33,992 nucleotides of DNA from Chara braunii (GCA_003427395.1 BFEA01000940.1:40475-74466); one strand, 5' to 3'. Counted from the first letter of the stretch, positions 1 through 10,837 are shown. Notes: generated from the letters alone by a model not told the origin. A program made the numbers and translations.

Positions 1-62
<62 letters not shown>
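1..62. repeat. (GA)n microsatellite
   Basis: An uninterrupted AG dinucleotide run opens the window and continues beyond its left edge. Between it and the hAT terminus at 217 the sequence has no recognisable gene. Confidence 0.97.
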
Positions 63-66
<4 letters not shown>

Positions 67-216
67 GCAGCGGGAATGGCGGCTGGAGCGGGGCGGGAGC
101 GGGAGCGTTAGCGCTGCGTGATCGACGATAACAGTGGGTTTCGACATGCGGCGACGAAGAATGCCTTTGAATTTTTAATTTAACGGAGTTAAACACGATT
201 CAACGCGATTCAACAC

Positions 217-234
217 GATTCAACGACGTTGAAC
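217..234 (+). repeat. Left inverted repeat of hAT element
   Basis: This 18-bp segment (GATTCAACGACGTTGAAC) is the exact reverse complement of 6510-6527. Its core is itself a near-palindrome around one central base. More copies of the TTCAAC half-site flank it on both sides between about 201 and 256. Confidence 0.7.
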
Positions 235-560
235 ACGATTGAACGCGGGCATTCAACGGCCGTTTGTCGGTGTGTGACGGTGTTCGGGTGGGTCTGTGAA
301 GGGGGGCTTGGAGGCGGGAGGGGGGTTGGGTTGCGGGGGGGGGCGTTGGGGTGGCGAGGCGTCTTCAAATTAGAGGGGTTGAGAGGCCTCGTAGAAAGGA
401 CTCCGGGTCGACGCTTCGGAGCAGGACAGTCAACATGGGGAGGGCACAACGACGCCAGCATGAGCCCGCTCCGAAACATTAGCAGGAGACGTTCAGGGGT
501 CGTTCTCCTGTGTATCGGTACCCTGCCGTCGGCGAGAAGGTCGACAACAAGGGGGTGATG

Positions 561-665
561 ATGTTGCGTTGCACATTTTGCAACAAAGTGTTCCAGGGGA
601 CTCAGTGCCGGGCCACAAGACACTTCGTCCAGACTAACTACTGCAAGGACGTGAGCGACGAGGCA
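561..665 (+). other. BED-like zinc finger of hAT transposase
   Basis: The translated segment shows C-x2-C (codons 570 and 579), then a histidine (621) and a cysteine (642). An aromatic residue follows the first pair (KVFQ), and the histidine sits in ATRHF. This is the compact CCHC variant of the BED finger found at the N-terminus of plant hAT transposases, where it binds the element's terminal DNA. Confidence 0.75.
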
Positions 666-1320
666 TTGTACGAGATCGCAAGACGGACTCAACAGAGGTT
701 CGAGTCTTATCAAATGGAGAGGGTTGGCAGGTACGAAGCGAAGCGTGGACTCAATTTGCCCCGGTCCGATAGTGCAATGGGAGGAGAGGCGGGCCAGAGT
801 CCGGTGGAGGGAGGGGGNGGGGGAGATGGTGTGCATGGTGCGCCCGACCGCCCATTGGGGGGTGGAGGCGGTGACATGGAGGAGGACGTGATCCACATCG
901 ATCGCGAGGCAATGGCCTGAGCGAGGAGGGATTCCCGGGACACGAGGACGTGCCAGAGTTCCATCCAGTCACTGGGGAGAAGATGGTGGACTGGCTGTGG
1001 CGAGCAGGCAAGGGACATGTGCCTGCAACGGAGGGTCTGAGGGAGGAGGGTCCTTCAAAGAGGAAGGAAGGAGGAGCTGATCCGGCTGCCACCCAAGCTG
1101 GAAAGAGGCTTCGCCAACAGAAGGTGACTGAGGTCTACGATGGCGAGTGGGTTGCTCTCCACAAGAAGGCCTTCCTTTAGTGACTTTATTTCGACGGGGT
1201 CTCCTTCAATGCCTTTCGCAACAAGGCACGAAAGGCATATCAACAGGTGCTTCTTGAGCAGCCTGGCAGTTCGCCGCGCGCTGTGCTCCCCATCCACAGC
1301 GAGATTGCGAGCATGCAGCG

Positions 1321-1878
1321 GTGGAGACCCACTGTGCGAAGTTGGCGGAGGAATTGGAGGACGTGAGGCAGCCATTATGGGTGACTGGTGCCACCATCCT
1401 CTCAGACGGGAGAAAATCACGAGACCGGAGACTAATCGTGAATTTCCTCATCGCAGGCTCGCGAGGGGTCGTCATGTACATAACGAGCAATCGAGAGGGG
1501 GAGTCGGACGATGCAGAGCACGTCCTTCGGAGATGGGTCACCATCTTCCTTGAGTTCAGGTTTGGTGGGCCACAGCGGGTCAATGTGATATGCACCGACT
1601 CCGCTTCAACCTACGTGGGGGCTGCCAAGGCAATGGTCGCGCTGACCATGCCTCTTGCACTAAGGAGGATCACTTGGCTCCCATGCTCCATCCATGTCTG
1701 CAACAAATTGTTGTCAGACATGGGGATGAGTTGCGACACGTTTGTGGACACGATCACACGTGCTCATGTGCTGGTGGTGTTTTTCAAAACCCACCAGCCC
1801 GCCCTTCATTTTTTTAGGAATCGCAGCCCCAACAAGGGGCTTGTTCTTTTCTGCAAGACGCAGTTTGCGCCGGTTTAA
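1321..1878 (+). other. DUF659 / hAT catalytic-core segment
   Basis: A 185-residue open stretch matches the DUF659 pattern: a G-A-x-I-L-S-D-G start, an FLIAGSRGVVM strand, a VNVICTDSAS strand-turn with its aspartate, and WLPCSIHVCNKLLSDMG at the end. In active hAT transposases this block supplies the first two catalytic aspartates, and both candidate aspartates are present. A TAA (1876-1878) closes the stretch, but the same frame continues with transposase-like sequence (MLERLLALQDTLQGMMR) to about 2030, so the TAA is a nonsense mutation and not a gene end. Confidence 0.8.
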
Positions 1879-2516
1879 TCCATGTTGGAGAGGCTGCTAG
1901 CTCTGCAGGACACTTTGCAGGGCATGATGCGAGGGGACGACTCGCGGGCTTTTGCTTCCATCCCGTGGTCCGCCCATGTGTGCTACATGACGCGTTGGGT
2001 GCGCCGACATATCAGATGGGATCCTTGGTGAAGGAGGGTGGCCACCATCGTCCATATCATGGAGGCCCATCATGCTGTTGCTTAGGCGGATGGATCGTGG
2101 AGGGCAGTTCATGTCGCTCATGGTCGAGTGGGCACAAGATCTTGTCCACCGTGTGAAGGACGCATGCGCTCCTTTGGGCCGGTCCTTCGCAGACCGGATC
2201 ATCAGGCGTGTGTAGGCCCGCACACAGCACATGCTTGAGCCGGATCACTACCCAGGGTTCTTACTGAATCCCCGCAGGCGACATGTTTGCTACTTTTCAG
2301 GCGAGGTGGAGGGTTACCATGCTTGGCTTGTGAGGCAAGCCAAGAGGTACATTTTGACGCAGACAGGTTTCGAGTTAGACGGTGCGGATTATATCATTGC
2401 CTGTCGGCAATTTGAGGACTTCCGCATGCAGTAGGGCAGGTTTGGCGATTGGGGCGGGGCGAAGGGGCGTGCTCGTGGGCGCGCGTGTAGCGGTGATGCC
2501 GAGACGATCTAGTGCG

Positions 2517-2735
2517 CGTCTTGGTGGTCCCAGTACGAGGCTGGCGTGCTTGAGTTGCAGCGGTGCGCTCTTCGTGTGATGCACATGTGGTTTTGCACCT
2601 CTCCAACGAAGAGGAACTGGGTAGTCCACAAAGGCATCCGGACGAAGAAGTGCAACTAGTTGGCCTCCGAGAAGGTCGTGCAACTCGTTGAGATCACCGC
2701 AAATGTGCGGTTGACAGAGTATTGGCGGGCAGGAT
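2517..2735 (+). other. hAT C-terminal dimerisation region (hAT_C)
   Basis: The translated frame reads WWSQY..., then LQRCALRVMHMWFCTSPTKRN, W-V-V-H-K-G-I-R-T-K-K, LASEKVVQLVEITANVRL. This is the hallmark hAT dimerisation signature (W-W, S-x-x-E/K-R-N-W, R-N-x-L-x-x-E-K, N-x-R-L). A TAG at 2657-2659 splits it at the codon just before LASEK. The catalytic glutamate expected before this block cannot be placed with confidence. Confidence 0.82.
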
Positions 2736-5503
2736 GCGGTTATGTGCTGCCATGGCAGCGGGACGAGGGCATGCTCGATTGCCAAGCAAGACTTGAGGAG
2801 GAGCCGGTGCGCATGGGCACACGTAAGGGGATGCCGCAGGAGGAGATTGCCCAACAGGTTGCGCTTATTATGCGCGATCCCATCAGGGCTTCCGCACCGC
2901 CCTCTGCTGATGCTGTTTTTGATAGACGTGCTTGCATTTTCCGTCCATACACCAGGGATGATGACTCGAACGAGGAGCGGGCACCCGAGGCAGCAGATGA
3001 CCTTGCACTCCCTATTCCTCCTGAGATCGACGAGACGCACGAGGATCCAGACAACGTGGAGACGAGGACATACACCACACGACGGGTGGCGGACCGGGCT
3101 GAGAGGGAGATGATGGGGGGAGACGAGGATTGTTGGGGCCCTTTCGGGGAGGTGGCTTCTATAGGTGATGTGCGTGATGACAGAGTCAGGGGCTCTCATG
3201 CAGGCACAAGCCGCGCAGAGGCGGGGATGAGGACTCCTACTCCGATGAGGCAAGCGTCGTCCATTCCGCCACCCCCTGCTCCGAGTCCTGCACCACCATC
3301 GCACGTCTCGCCACTTCAGCCGGCCACTACAGCGGCAGAAATGGAGGAGTTAGCATCCTCCTTGCCTCAGCACGGACTTCAACAGAGATCTACGGTGCTT
3401 CGCCAGCTGAGGTTACAATCATCTTCCCCGGGGGTCTTGCAGGAGGAGGTTGGCCACCGTGCCACTCAGGCGGACTGGGGGGGGCCAGCCCGAGCGGAGG
3501 AGGAGGTCACGACAGCGGTAGTGGTGGAGGGGGAGGTAGCAGCAGTGGAGGAGGAGGTACTAGCAGTGGCGACGGGGGAGGAGGAGGTGCCAGTTGGAGC
3601 AGCAGTGGAGGGGGAGATAGAAGCTGCAGCGGAGGGGGAAGAGGAGGTAGCGCTAGCGGCGGTGGTGTCAGACTTTGATATGGAGCATGATGGTGAGGAC
3701 GCAAATGGGGGCGGTGACGACGCCAAGGAGCACCTCATGCAGCAGTTTATCACAGAGGAGCTCGATCCAATCATGGGCGGTTTCACCCCGGGTGTGGTGA
3801 GGGGGATGGGGATGTCTCCTCCCACAGGGTGGGCGGGTTCAGAGATGGGGACCCACTTCGACTTTGACATGTCGATGGGCACTCCCCCTACTTGAGGCGG
3901 GGCGGGATCGACGGATCGGGCGCCATCGAGGGACGAGGTGGCAGGTGAGATGGGGTCGAAGACCCCGAGAGATAGGACTACAACGGAGTCTCCCGATATG
4001 GCACACGACATCATGGAGCGAGAGAGGGCTTGACTTATAGCATCCAACGACCCGCGTGCTCAGGCATTCGCACAGGCCTTGGAGGAGCGCAGACGTCGAG
4101 AGACAAGAAGAGATGGTGGGCAGGGTGGGGTGGTGGCGAGGGCGGACGTTATGGAGGGAGTGGCAACAGAGGCGGCGAATGAGGTTGTGGAGGGTGGGCC
4201 ATAGCCAGTGGATGAGGCTGTGGAGGGTGGACAAGGGCGAGACGGGGGGGCAGGCGACGCCCGACCCACAGTTCACGAAACAGTGACGGGCCCAGTTGTC
4301 CCGTTCTCGGGTCTGCACTTGGTCGAGACCCGACGGTCGCAGCCATCTGAGGTGGCAGTGCATGATGTGCCACCTGTTATTATCACGGATTTGGGGTCTG
4401 AGCCGATGGTTGTGCCTCCACGTCCACGGCGACCGGCTCCGCATGAGGTCGATCATGCATTGGATGCAGAGGAGTTGGCATCGGTCGCTGTGCGCGATAT
4501 GACTCGACTGGACCGACGGATATTTAACCCGAAACTCAACGATCCCCAATGGCAGACGATCCCTTCGGTTCCATGGTGTCCTGCGTCGCTGGTGTGGTCC
4601 AGGTCTACCTCCAGTGGAGGACATAGCAGGGCAGATGTTCCACGGGTTTCAGGGGGCCTTCAAGAGAGAGCGCCACGTACAGGAGACATGCCACCCCATC
4701 CTCCCAGACCACGTGTGGGTGATCCATCATCGTCGCCTACAGGCCGAGGCTCTCGATCCCCACACACGCCCCGAAGATCGAGGATTCGTGACACGACAGC
4801 GTTTGAGCGGGATGTGTGCGACACGATGTTATTCAGGAGGACGGGTATAGATTTGGATTCCACCCGCCGTGTCACTGAGCTCACTGCACGCCTTTAACCG
4901 GGTTTGGGAACCCGCGACGCTAGGACGACCGGAGCGAGGGAGGTTGCAGCAGCAGGTTGTGAGCCTCAGCGAGGTCGCGGCAGAGGAGTGTCCACCTCGA
5001 CCTTGGACCATGCTTTGAGAGCAGCGACGCGTGTTGTGCATGAGCAGACTCCACGCAAGCGTGGAGTGCCTCGTCCACGCCCTGTGCCTACAGCGGGAGG
5101 CGCTGCACTTGGAGAATCTTCGGGGGCGAAGGGGTTGGGGATACCTCATGGATCCTGCCGTCGAGACACAGTTTCACAGGCTAGTACGAAGGTTGTTCTG
5201 GTGAGGAAGGGAGGCGGCCCTGTCACCATCGAGGAGGATGACCCTGAGATGGAACCGACAGTGTGAGAGGAGGACGAGGACTATGAGGGTGAGGAGGAAA
5301 GTGAGGAGGAGAGCAAAAGTGACGATAGTGGTGACGGTGACAATGACGACGATGAGCCCCCACCTCCCCCACCGACGCGTGCATTGAGATGCTCCACTGC
5401 GCAAACGTTTTCATCCGCACGAGGGAAGAGGAGGCCGACATCCAGCACTTGAGGGGGTATGAGGAGGCAGAGTGGCAAGGGGAAGAGGGGTCAGTGGCCG
5501 TGA
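2736..5503 (+). other. Very long low-complexity C-terminal extension of the hAT frame
   Basis: After the dimerisation region the same frame stays readable for about 920 more codons, interrupted only by five stops. It contains an acidic and proline-rich stretch (2950-3300), a Gly/Glu/Ala-rich block built on degenerate GGAGGAGG-type DNA (3490-3660), a more ordinary-looking part around 4320-4570 (MTRLDRRIFNPKLNDPQWQT), an Arg/Pro-rich part (4640-5130) and a strongly acidic tail (5267-5350: EEDEDYEGEEESEEE...). Known hAT proteins normally end soon after hAT_C. I infer a lineage-specific extension or a fused second gene; the frame continuity supports coding origin. Confidence 0.55.
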
Positions 5504-6509
5504 GGCCAGCACTCCGCTTTCCCCTACTTGCGCACGACTTCACCATATTTTGCGCTCCTGATTTTTTGGTTGTGCTGTCTTATCTTAGTATTGTCAGGTA
5601 GTCACTGGTAGTGTGCTTGCTGTTGTTGATGTTGTTTTCTTCATTTTTTGTGTGTCTGAGTCTGGTATGAGTAGGGCGTCTATACAGTAGCGTTGGTCGT
5701 AGTAGAGTATCTCGCCATCGTCGACACGACTTGTATAGTATTGTTTTTCTATTATTCAGTATGTGGCAGTGTGGCACTAGTGGCGTAGTAGTAGGATACA
5801 TTGTATTATGTTACATTTTTCATGTGTGATTTCAGTGACTGCTACTTCACGACTTTTCATGTCCATTATATTTTTCATGTATGATTTCAGTTACGAGTGT
5901 TGCACGTCGTGTGCACGACGTTTCATGTCCATTTTTTTCAGCGTGTGAATTTGTATCTTAAATTGGAGTTTACATTTTTAATTTCATTTTTTTTTTTTTT
6001 TTTTGCCGGCAGAGTCAGGTGATTGTTTTTTATTTGTTTCTTTGTGAATTGTTGAATTAATATATATTGATTGAAATACTAACTTTTAATGTACGGCCGT
6101 CACCCCCGTGTCCACCCGTACCCCTTCTTTGTCAAACATAGGCAAGTGTGAAGTTTCACTTGCAGGTGCAACGTGTCATTGTCAAAAACATATACCATCA
6201 ACAAAGTATTCTGCGACATTTTTTCCCAGCGGAATGCGTGGACAGGTGTTGTGGGGTGATACAGTTCGGGGGGGGAGGGGGGCGGGGTGTTTGGAAGGTT
6301 GGGGGGTCGTTCCGCTCGCAAGGGCTTCATTAAAGGCTGATGGGCGGGGCCACAGGGGTTTTTTGGGGGGGGGTCGATTTTTTTTATTTTATTTTTTTGC
6401 CGATTTGAGTGTTTGGGCGCGTAGGGCCACATGTCCGAGGCCCGACGAGCCCATTCCGTTTTTCGGAATTCAACATGACACCCCGGGATTCCCCGGGGCT
6501 GTTAAACGG
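5504..6509. other. 3' noncoding part of hAT element
   Basis: No coding signal is visible here. The segment is AT-rich with repeated CATGTxxGATTTCAGTxACG / TTTCATGTCCAT phrases around 5818-5935, a poly-T run near 5987-6004 and G-rich runs at 6269-6293 and 6364-6372. It lies between the transposase end and the right inverted repeat. Confidence 0.6.
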
Positions 6510-6527
6510 GTTCAACGTCGTTGAATC
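6510..6527 (-). repeat. Right inverted repeat of hAT element
   Basis: GTTCAACGTCGTTGAATC is the exact reverse complement of 217-234. It is preceded at 6483-6498 by a CCCCGGG...CCCCGGGG GC palindrome that has no counterpart at the left end. Confidence 0.7.
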
Positions 6528-7056
6528 CCGTTCGTTCTCTGTTCATCGGACACATAGTAGCGAGGCGTGCGTGCGAGCTAATCGTGGAGATGGAAAGACA
6601 CCAAAACAGTTATACGAAATACTAGTAAAGCTGCACCTAATTCCTACAAAGAATTTGAAATTGAAAAGTTTGAAAGGAAATTTCGAGCGCGCTCGCTGAG
6701 GTGTGCGAACATTCTACACTGATTCCTATTCCAACATTCATCAACAAAAAATTCACAAAACTTGCGGGGGCATTTTTCAAATTTGCACAAAAATGAAACG
6801 AACCAACACAAAATACACTGGAAAAGCATTTGCATGTCATCTTACGTCGGAATTCCGAAAGGCCATAAGAGAGATAGTGTACTAGGCCCCCAAAAAGAAA
6901 AACTAAAAGAAAGGGGCTCAGAAGTTGGTTCATGCACAAAAGATGATGCGTCACATATGTAACACTTTCAAGCTCGTTGGGGATTAGCACCATGAGTGTC
7001 TCGTTGTCTTCCATGTGACACCATCATGATCCCGATCACTAATCCCTCATTGCCAC
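6528..7056. other. Intergenic DNA, no gene seen
   Basis: This AT-rich stretch follows the hAT element. Short open frames exist on both strands, but none has a recognisable motif, good codon bias or length. I see no repeat of note. Confidence 0.5.
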
Positions 7057-7814
7057 TTAGGCGAGTTCCTCCCGATCATACTCAACGTGAATGACTGGAG
7101 GCGGCAGTTGTGGTCGCTCTTGTAGGAGAGGGAGAAGGTAATCGCGCCCAGCATTCGGCAGATTAACAAAATGAACGATGCGATGACCATGCGGGAAGTG
7201 GTGATTTGGGCTGGGAAGAGCAGCAAGGTAATCAGCATACAAGGTGGGGATGGTACAAAGGGTATTATCGAGTAGAGATTCATAATCATCGACGACGGGG
7301 AAAGTTCCCGAGATGATGCAATATAGCTCCATATGATTATAGCGCATCCATGCTAAGTTGGGAGGAGGATATTAGGAGAGAAGGAGTGCAAAGGGCAGGC
7401 GGAGGTGGGATGAAGATAAATTTCACAGAGAAGGCGGGCGACATGATGCTGGTAGAGGATAGAGGTCGGGAAGACGTTATAACTGCAGGAAAGGTCAATA
7501 TCGGGGAGGCGAGAATCACGAAGGTAATCAAGAGGGCGGCGGAATAGAGGATGGTAGCGAAGCGCCAGAGCAGGAAGATGGACGGGGTCGAACCGCAGAG
7601 GGGGTGGGGGAGGTGGGGGATAGCAAGCGGGATTGAGGGCGGTGGTGGCGGAACGATTTTGTGCCATTGCAACAACCGGCGGCTTTGGAGGGTAGATCGG
7701 GATTCCTTGCTGAATCCCTAAGAGCGGCTGGACACGTGGCAGATCCAGGTCAACAACTGCCCTCTGCCATCTTGCCACAGACTTGCCATCAACTTCTGCA
7801 ATCAACTTCCGCAC
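7057..7814 (-). pseudogene. Frameshifted ORF of unknown family
   Basis: Two minus-strand open frames abut: 7814 down to 7353 (153 codons) and 7347 down to 7057 (96 codons). The second frame can be read upstream to about 7370, so a single-base change near 7353-7370 would join them into one protein of about 250 residues. Visible features are a lysine-containing N-terminus (RKLIAEVDGKSVARWQR), two proline-rich patches (IYPPKPPVV; CYPPPPPPPL), and a more structured second half with YHPLFRRPLDYLRDSRLPD and LYCIISGTFPVVDDYESLLD. It ends in acidic HVEYDREELA. The composition is protein-like and lacks the low complexity of nearby spurious frames. I do not recognise it. It may be a fragment of another mobile element's gag or a lost host gene. 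Confidence 0.35.
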
Positions 7815-8000
7815 TCCCCCAAGTACAACACATACCCGTTATATAGTTGCATGCAACAGGAGAGTAGGTGTCAATCCAGGTATAATGGTTGTGTGAAGAT
7901 GCTAGTAATCATCGAAAAACTGACAGACATTGCGCGTTGTCAATCACTATGTCGCACTCCACATGTCATCCTCGATTAAGTTGGGCGCATGCTAATCATC

Positions 8001-8023
8001 TTTCTTTCTTTCTTTCTTTCTTT
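8001..8023. repeat. (TTTC)n microsatellite
   Basis: About five to six perfect TTTC units end exactly where the candidate LTR begins (TGTAATGACCCG at 8024). Confidence 0.9.
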
Positions 8024-9365
8024 TGTAATGACCCGCGATAACACAGACTGAGAACACTGCTGATTTATGAAGTTCTGCCGATGGAATGGATGCTGTGTTT
8101 TCTAAGTCTGTATGCGTGCGTGCCTGTTGACTTGCGTGCCTATCTGAGTGCTTGTCGGCATGAGTGTGTGTGTGACCAGCAAGGGTACTTGCTTGTTTGG
8201 CAGGCCCATAGGGCCGGTACTTACCTGTGGCCGTGGCATCGAGGGTTGCAGCCTGGGAAAACACTAAAGTGGCGGAGCCAGAGGCCTGCAGCCCTTGGAG
8301 TAGTGGAAAAACACTCAAGTAGCAGGTAGGTCGGTACCGCACCCAGTAGCAATAAATGTGCCGAGTACTCGAGGTCGAGCAGAAGAAGACAAAGTTGGCA
8401 TTTTTAGAGGCCAAGTAGCGGTAGGCTAGGTCTACGCCGGTACCAGTCCATCCAGTTTGAGTCTAAAGCCTGTACGGGCAATATCAAAGTCTGCAATGAT
8501 GTTTCCCTCCGAAAGGGAGGAGGTACCGATTGCTTGGGAGGCCGAGCAGCCTGGAAGTCACCGCCCAAGAGGCAAGCAGGCCGCTATATCAAGAGGCCGA
8601 GGCAAGAGCTCGACCTCATTCTTCAGTGTGTGAGTTGGGCATTACGCTGTTGGAGCGCTGGTTGGAAGAGCGCTGGCTGATACAACGTTGCTGGGAGGAA
8701 GAAGTCGGGAGCTTCCACCTTGGCTATGGTGGAGCTCTACCGGTAGGAGGAGGAGGGAGAAGGGGACCAAGGGGGAGAGTGGCGAGGTACTTACCTGGCT
8801 ATGGTGGACACCATCTTCATCACCTTGTTAGGCGCTGCATCTGGAAGGCCCCCGTTGGGGTAGTGCCGCATCAAGGAAGCTCGAGATAGAGTCAGGCATG
8901 GCGGTTGAGTGGGCAGCGGCATAGCTGTTTGATGTTGACCTTGGACAAGAGGGCAGCGACATAGCTGCTTTGCGTTGTCCTTTGGACAGGAGGGTAGAGC
9001 CCTCCGCAGTCCGCCATAGCCTCAACTTATATGAAGAGGAAGAGGAAAGGTGGCCATGGCTATGGTGGACCTCATGTTGTGCCTGCAATAGAAGTGGGAT
9101 TTGGACATTGATTCTGGCTCAGCCATTCAACATTACTATTGTTATTTCTTGTTTGAATGAGAGTGGAGGAGATGAAGAGGAGGAGATTGGTTGGCGAAGA
9201 AGAAGAGCCTTGTCATTTGTCTATGCTGGAGTACATCATCTTCTTCTTCTTGCTTAATTCTTCTTCTTCACTTTTCCCTCTCTCTCTCATTCATATCTTC
9301 TTGCCATTGGATGGCATTGTACTTCTTGATGATTGTATACTTCGAACTTGGCCAGGATCATAACA
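8024..9365 (+). mobile_element. Probable 5' LTR of a Ty3/gypsy- or copia-type retrotransposon
   Basis: The right edge is well supported: CA at 9364-9365 is followed one base later by a perfect 12-nt initiator tRNA-Met primer-binding site. The left edge is inferred from TGTAATGACCCG at 8024, a TG start of the style seen in plant LTRs, directly after a microsatellite. The resulting LTR of about 1.34 kb starts with TG and ends with CA. A TATA-like TTATATGAA (9027-9035) lies about 330 bp before the end, as expected for an LTR promoter. Internal repeats include three copies of GGCTATGGTGGA (8722, 8797, 9058) and a 40-bp tandem duplication. No second copy is in the window, so the left boundary is unconfirmed. 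Confidence 0.55.
8911..8991. repeat. Tandem 40-bp duplication inside the LTR
   Basis: Two copies begin with GGGCAGCG(G/A)CATAGCTG at 8911 and 8951 and end with TTGGACA(A/G)GAGGG. The period is 40-41 bp. Such repeats upstream of a TATA-like site are common in U3 regions of LTRs and may hold promoter elements. Confidence 0.7.
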
Positions 9366-9366
9366 T

Positions 9367-9378
9367 TGGTATCAGAGC
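9367..9378 (+). other. Primer-binding site, initiator tRNA-Met
   Basis: TGGTATCAGAGC is the standard plant retrotransposon primer-binding site complementary to the 3' end of initiator methionine tRNA. It sits one base after the CA that ends the upstream LTR, so reverse transcription of this element would have started here. Confidence 0.9.
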
Positions 9379-9418
9379 GGATTCTACTTGTTGGCAAGAG
9401 TTGATTTTGCCGCCATAA

Positions 9419-9459
9419 CCCTAACCCTAGTGGTAAGGGCTAACCACTTAGGGTTAGGG
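9419..9459 (+). other. Telomere-like hairpin downstream of the PBS
   Basis: CCCTAACCCTAGTGGT (9419-9434) pairs with ACCACTTAGGGTTAGGG (9443-9459) with only one unpaired base, around an 8-nt loop. A third AGTTAGGGTTAAG follows at 9464-9476. The arms contain CCCTAA/TTAGGG-type units. The place, 40 nt after the primer-binding site, is where retroelement leaders carry dimerisation or packaging structures. That role is inferred. Confidence 0.6.
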
Positions 9460-10837
9460 CGCAAGTTAGGGTTAAGTGGGCCAGCGTGGTAAAGGGAAGC
9501 TGCTCCCACTGGCACGACCGTGTAGGGTTGACATTAGACTCAGCCAGGTAGCTTGAGTGCATGTTTGTGGTGGCGAGACACAAGGTGGGACTTCGTGATG
9601 CAATTTGAGAGAGGCGACAATGAACGACACCTACGACTGGAATCAGGACTTCAAGGAAGACGAGGAGTGACTTTAGGGCTCCCCTCAAGTGAGGCGAGCT
9701 TGAGGGTGGCAGCCATATCTGCACCTACGCGCCGCAAGTTGCTACTTTGATCTTCAACATCGACGGGGGATTCGGCTTTGTACTTTGGGGTAGATGTTGA
9801 CCCTCCTAGATGATAGGACACTAGTGTAGAGGATGCTAATTGGGACAGGAGGACTATGTGAGAGGGGGGTGAGTTTCGTTCATCTCAAGAGCCCGGCCAC
9901 TCAGGTAAGTGTCATGCCGCCATGTGTGTGTGCATGGAATTGACTGCCTGTTGGGGTATTCTGGGTTCTTCTTCCATCCTCCATAGTCTTGATCGTGTGT
10001 GAGGTGTGTGAACTGCTCACTCACCTGATGAGTGAATGAATGGAGTATCTTGCGTGCGATGCTATATCTTTCTACAGTGCTTTATTTATTTCATTCTGAA
10101 CGGCTGTAGTCTGTAGGTTCTTTCTGGGACTGAATTTCGTTTTTCAATTTGGTAGGGGCCGGGAGTAGGTCTTCGTGGAACTCTTGTTGGTTGGGACCCA
10201 GTTCTGACTCCACTAGGACCATTTGACTCAATGGGACCGGGCCCAAACAAGAAGGGCCCCTCAGGCCCAAATATGTTGACGTCAGTTACTTTGCTCTATT
10301 TGATTGGGACTAGGAGTTCATGCTTTCGGACCAGGACACTCGCTGCTGAGGGGATCTCAGCTGGGACGTTTTATCAGACTTTACCGCACGATCCGCTGCC
10401 TGACTCGCACCTTCGGCACCACTCAATTCTCTCTTGCATTATGTGGTACACTTTGAATCTGATTTGCTATGTCTTCACGGAGCAGAGTCCAACTAGGCTT
10501 GATAGGACCTTATACGTAGTCGGTCCAGAATGTATGGTTGGATCAGATCTCTCTAATCTTTATTTCTTTAGTTGTTTTGACTGCTCTCCAGTCCAAATGA
10601 ATTGTCGCTCCGACTAGGAGTTCTACCTTCTCTTCCGATTGTTTTCAAGCTGTTTCTTTCATTGGGTTCGTTAAATGTCTGCGTCTATACGATCGCAAAC
10701 GAGAGAGAGAGAGAAGAGAGAAACTTCTGAGCGTTGCTCTTGAGGGAGTGAGAAGAGGGAAGAGGAGTGTTCGTCCTAGAAAAGTGAGGAAGTACGGAGC
10801 TCTCTTGAGATACTTATTGACTCCCTCGTCCTCCATC
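9460..10837. other. Untranslated leader between PBS and gag-like ORF
   Basis: No convincing coding frame is seen. One open frame at 10231-10617 lacks coding character. GA-rich DNA around 10702-10725 directly precedes the downstream ORF. A leader of about 1.4 kb is long but known in large plant LTR elements. Confidence 0.4.

Larger units (their letters stand above)
435..5503 (+). pseudogene. Broken hAT transposase (BED finger, DUF659, hAT dimerisation region, long tail)
   Basis: This is the transposase remnant of the hAT element. The ATG at 435 opens frame 0, which is broken by a TAG at 480-482 and then runs to 920. The frame then moves to 921-1180, to a short frame around 1190-1320 and to 1321-about 2075. 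It finally settles in one frame from about 2079 to 5503. In order it encodes a BED-type zinc finger, a spacer with lysine- and arginine-rich stretches, a DUF659 block (GATILSDGRKSRDRR, then CTDSASTYVGAAKAM), the insertion region with an FLLNPRR motif, and a hAT_C block (SPTKRNWVVHKGIRTKK). An unusually long tail follows. In the final frame, stops fall at 2432, 2510, 2657, 3893, 4031, 4202, 4895 and 5264, so no functional protein is made. Typical hAT transposases are about 600-900 residues; this frame spans nearly 1700 codons. Confidence 0.85.
217..6527 (+). mobile_element. Decayed hAT-superfamily DNA transposon
   Basis: The element is defined by two independent observations. The sequence at 217-234 is an exact 18-bp reverse complement of 6510-6527, and the interval between them contains a broken hAT transposase on the plus strand (435-5503). 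The left end also carries a cluster of TTCAAC/GTTGAA motifs (about 201-256), like the subterminal transposase-binding repeats known in hAT elements. At about 6.3 kb it is long for hAT, because the transposase reading frame runs well past its usual C-terminus. I could not find an 8-bp target-site duplication, so the true ends may lie a few bases outside the repeat. The element is non-autonomous now, because its transposase has many stops and at least three frame changes. Confidence 0.72.

Noticed and set aside
3466-4047. Long minus-strand frames opposite the hAT tail
   Set aside because: They are antisense shadows of the GC-rich low-complexity hAT frame, with Ser/Pro/Thr runs only.
9416-9476. 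Chromosome end or true interstitial telomere array
   Set aside because: Only about two units per arm are present, in inverted orientation, inside an element leader.
10231-10617. 128-codon open frame in the leader
   Set aside because: No motif, unremarkable composition, and it lies where an LTR-element leader is expected.
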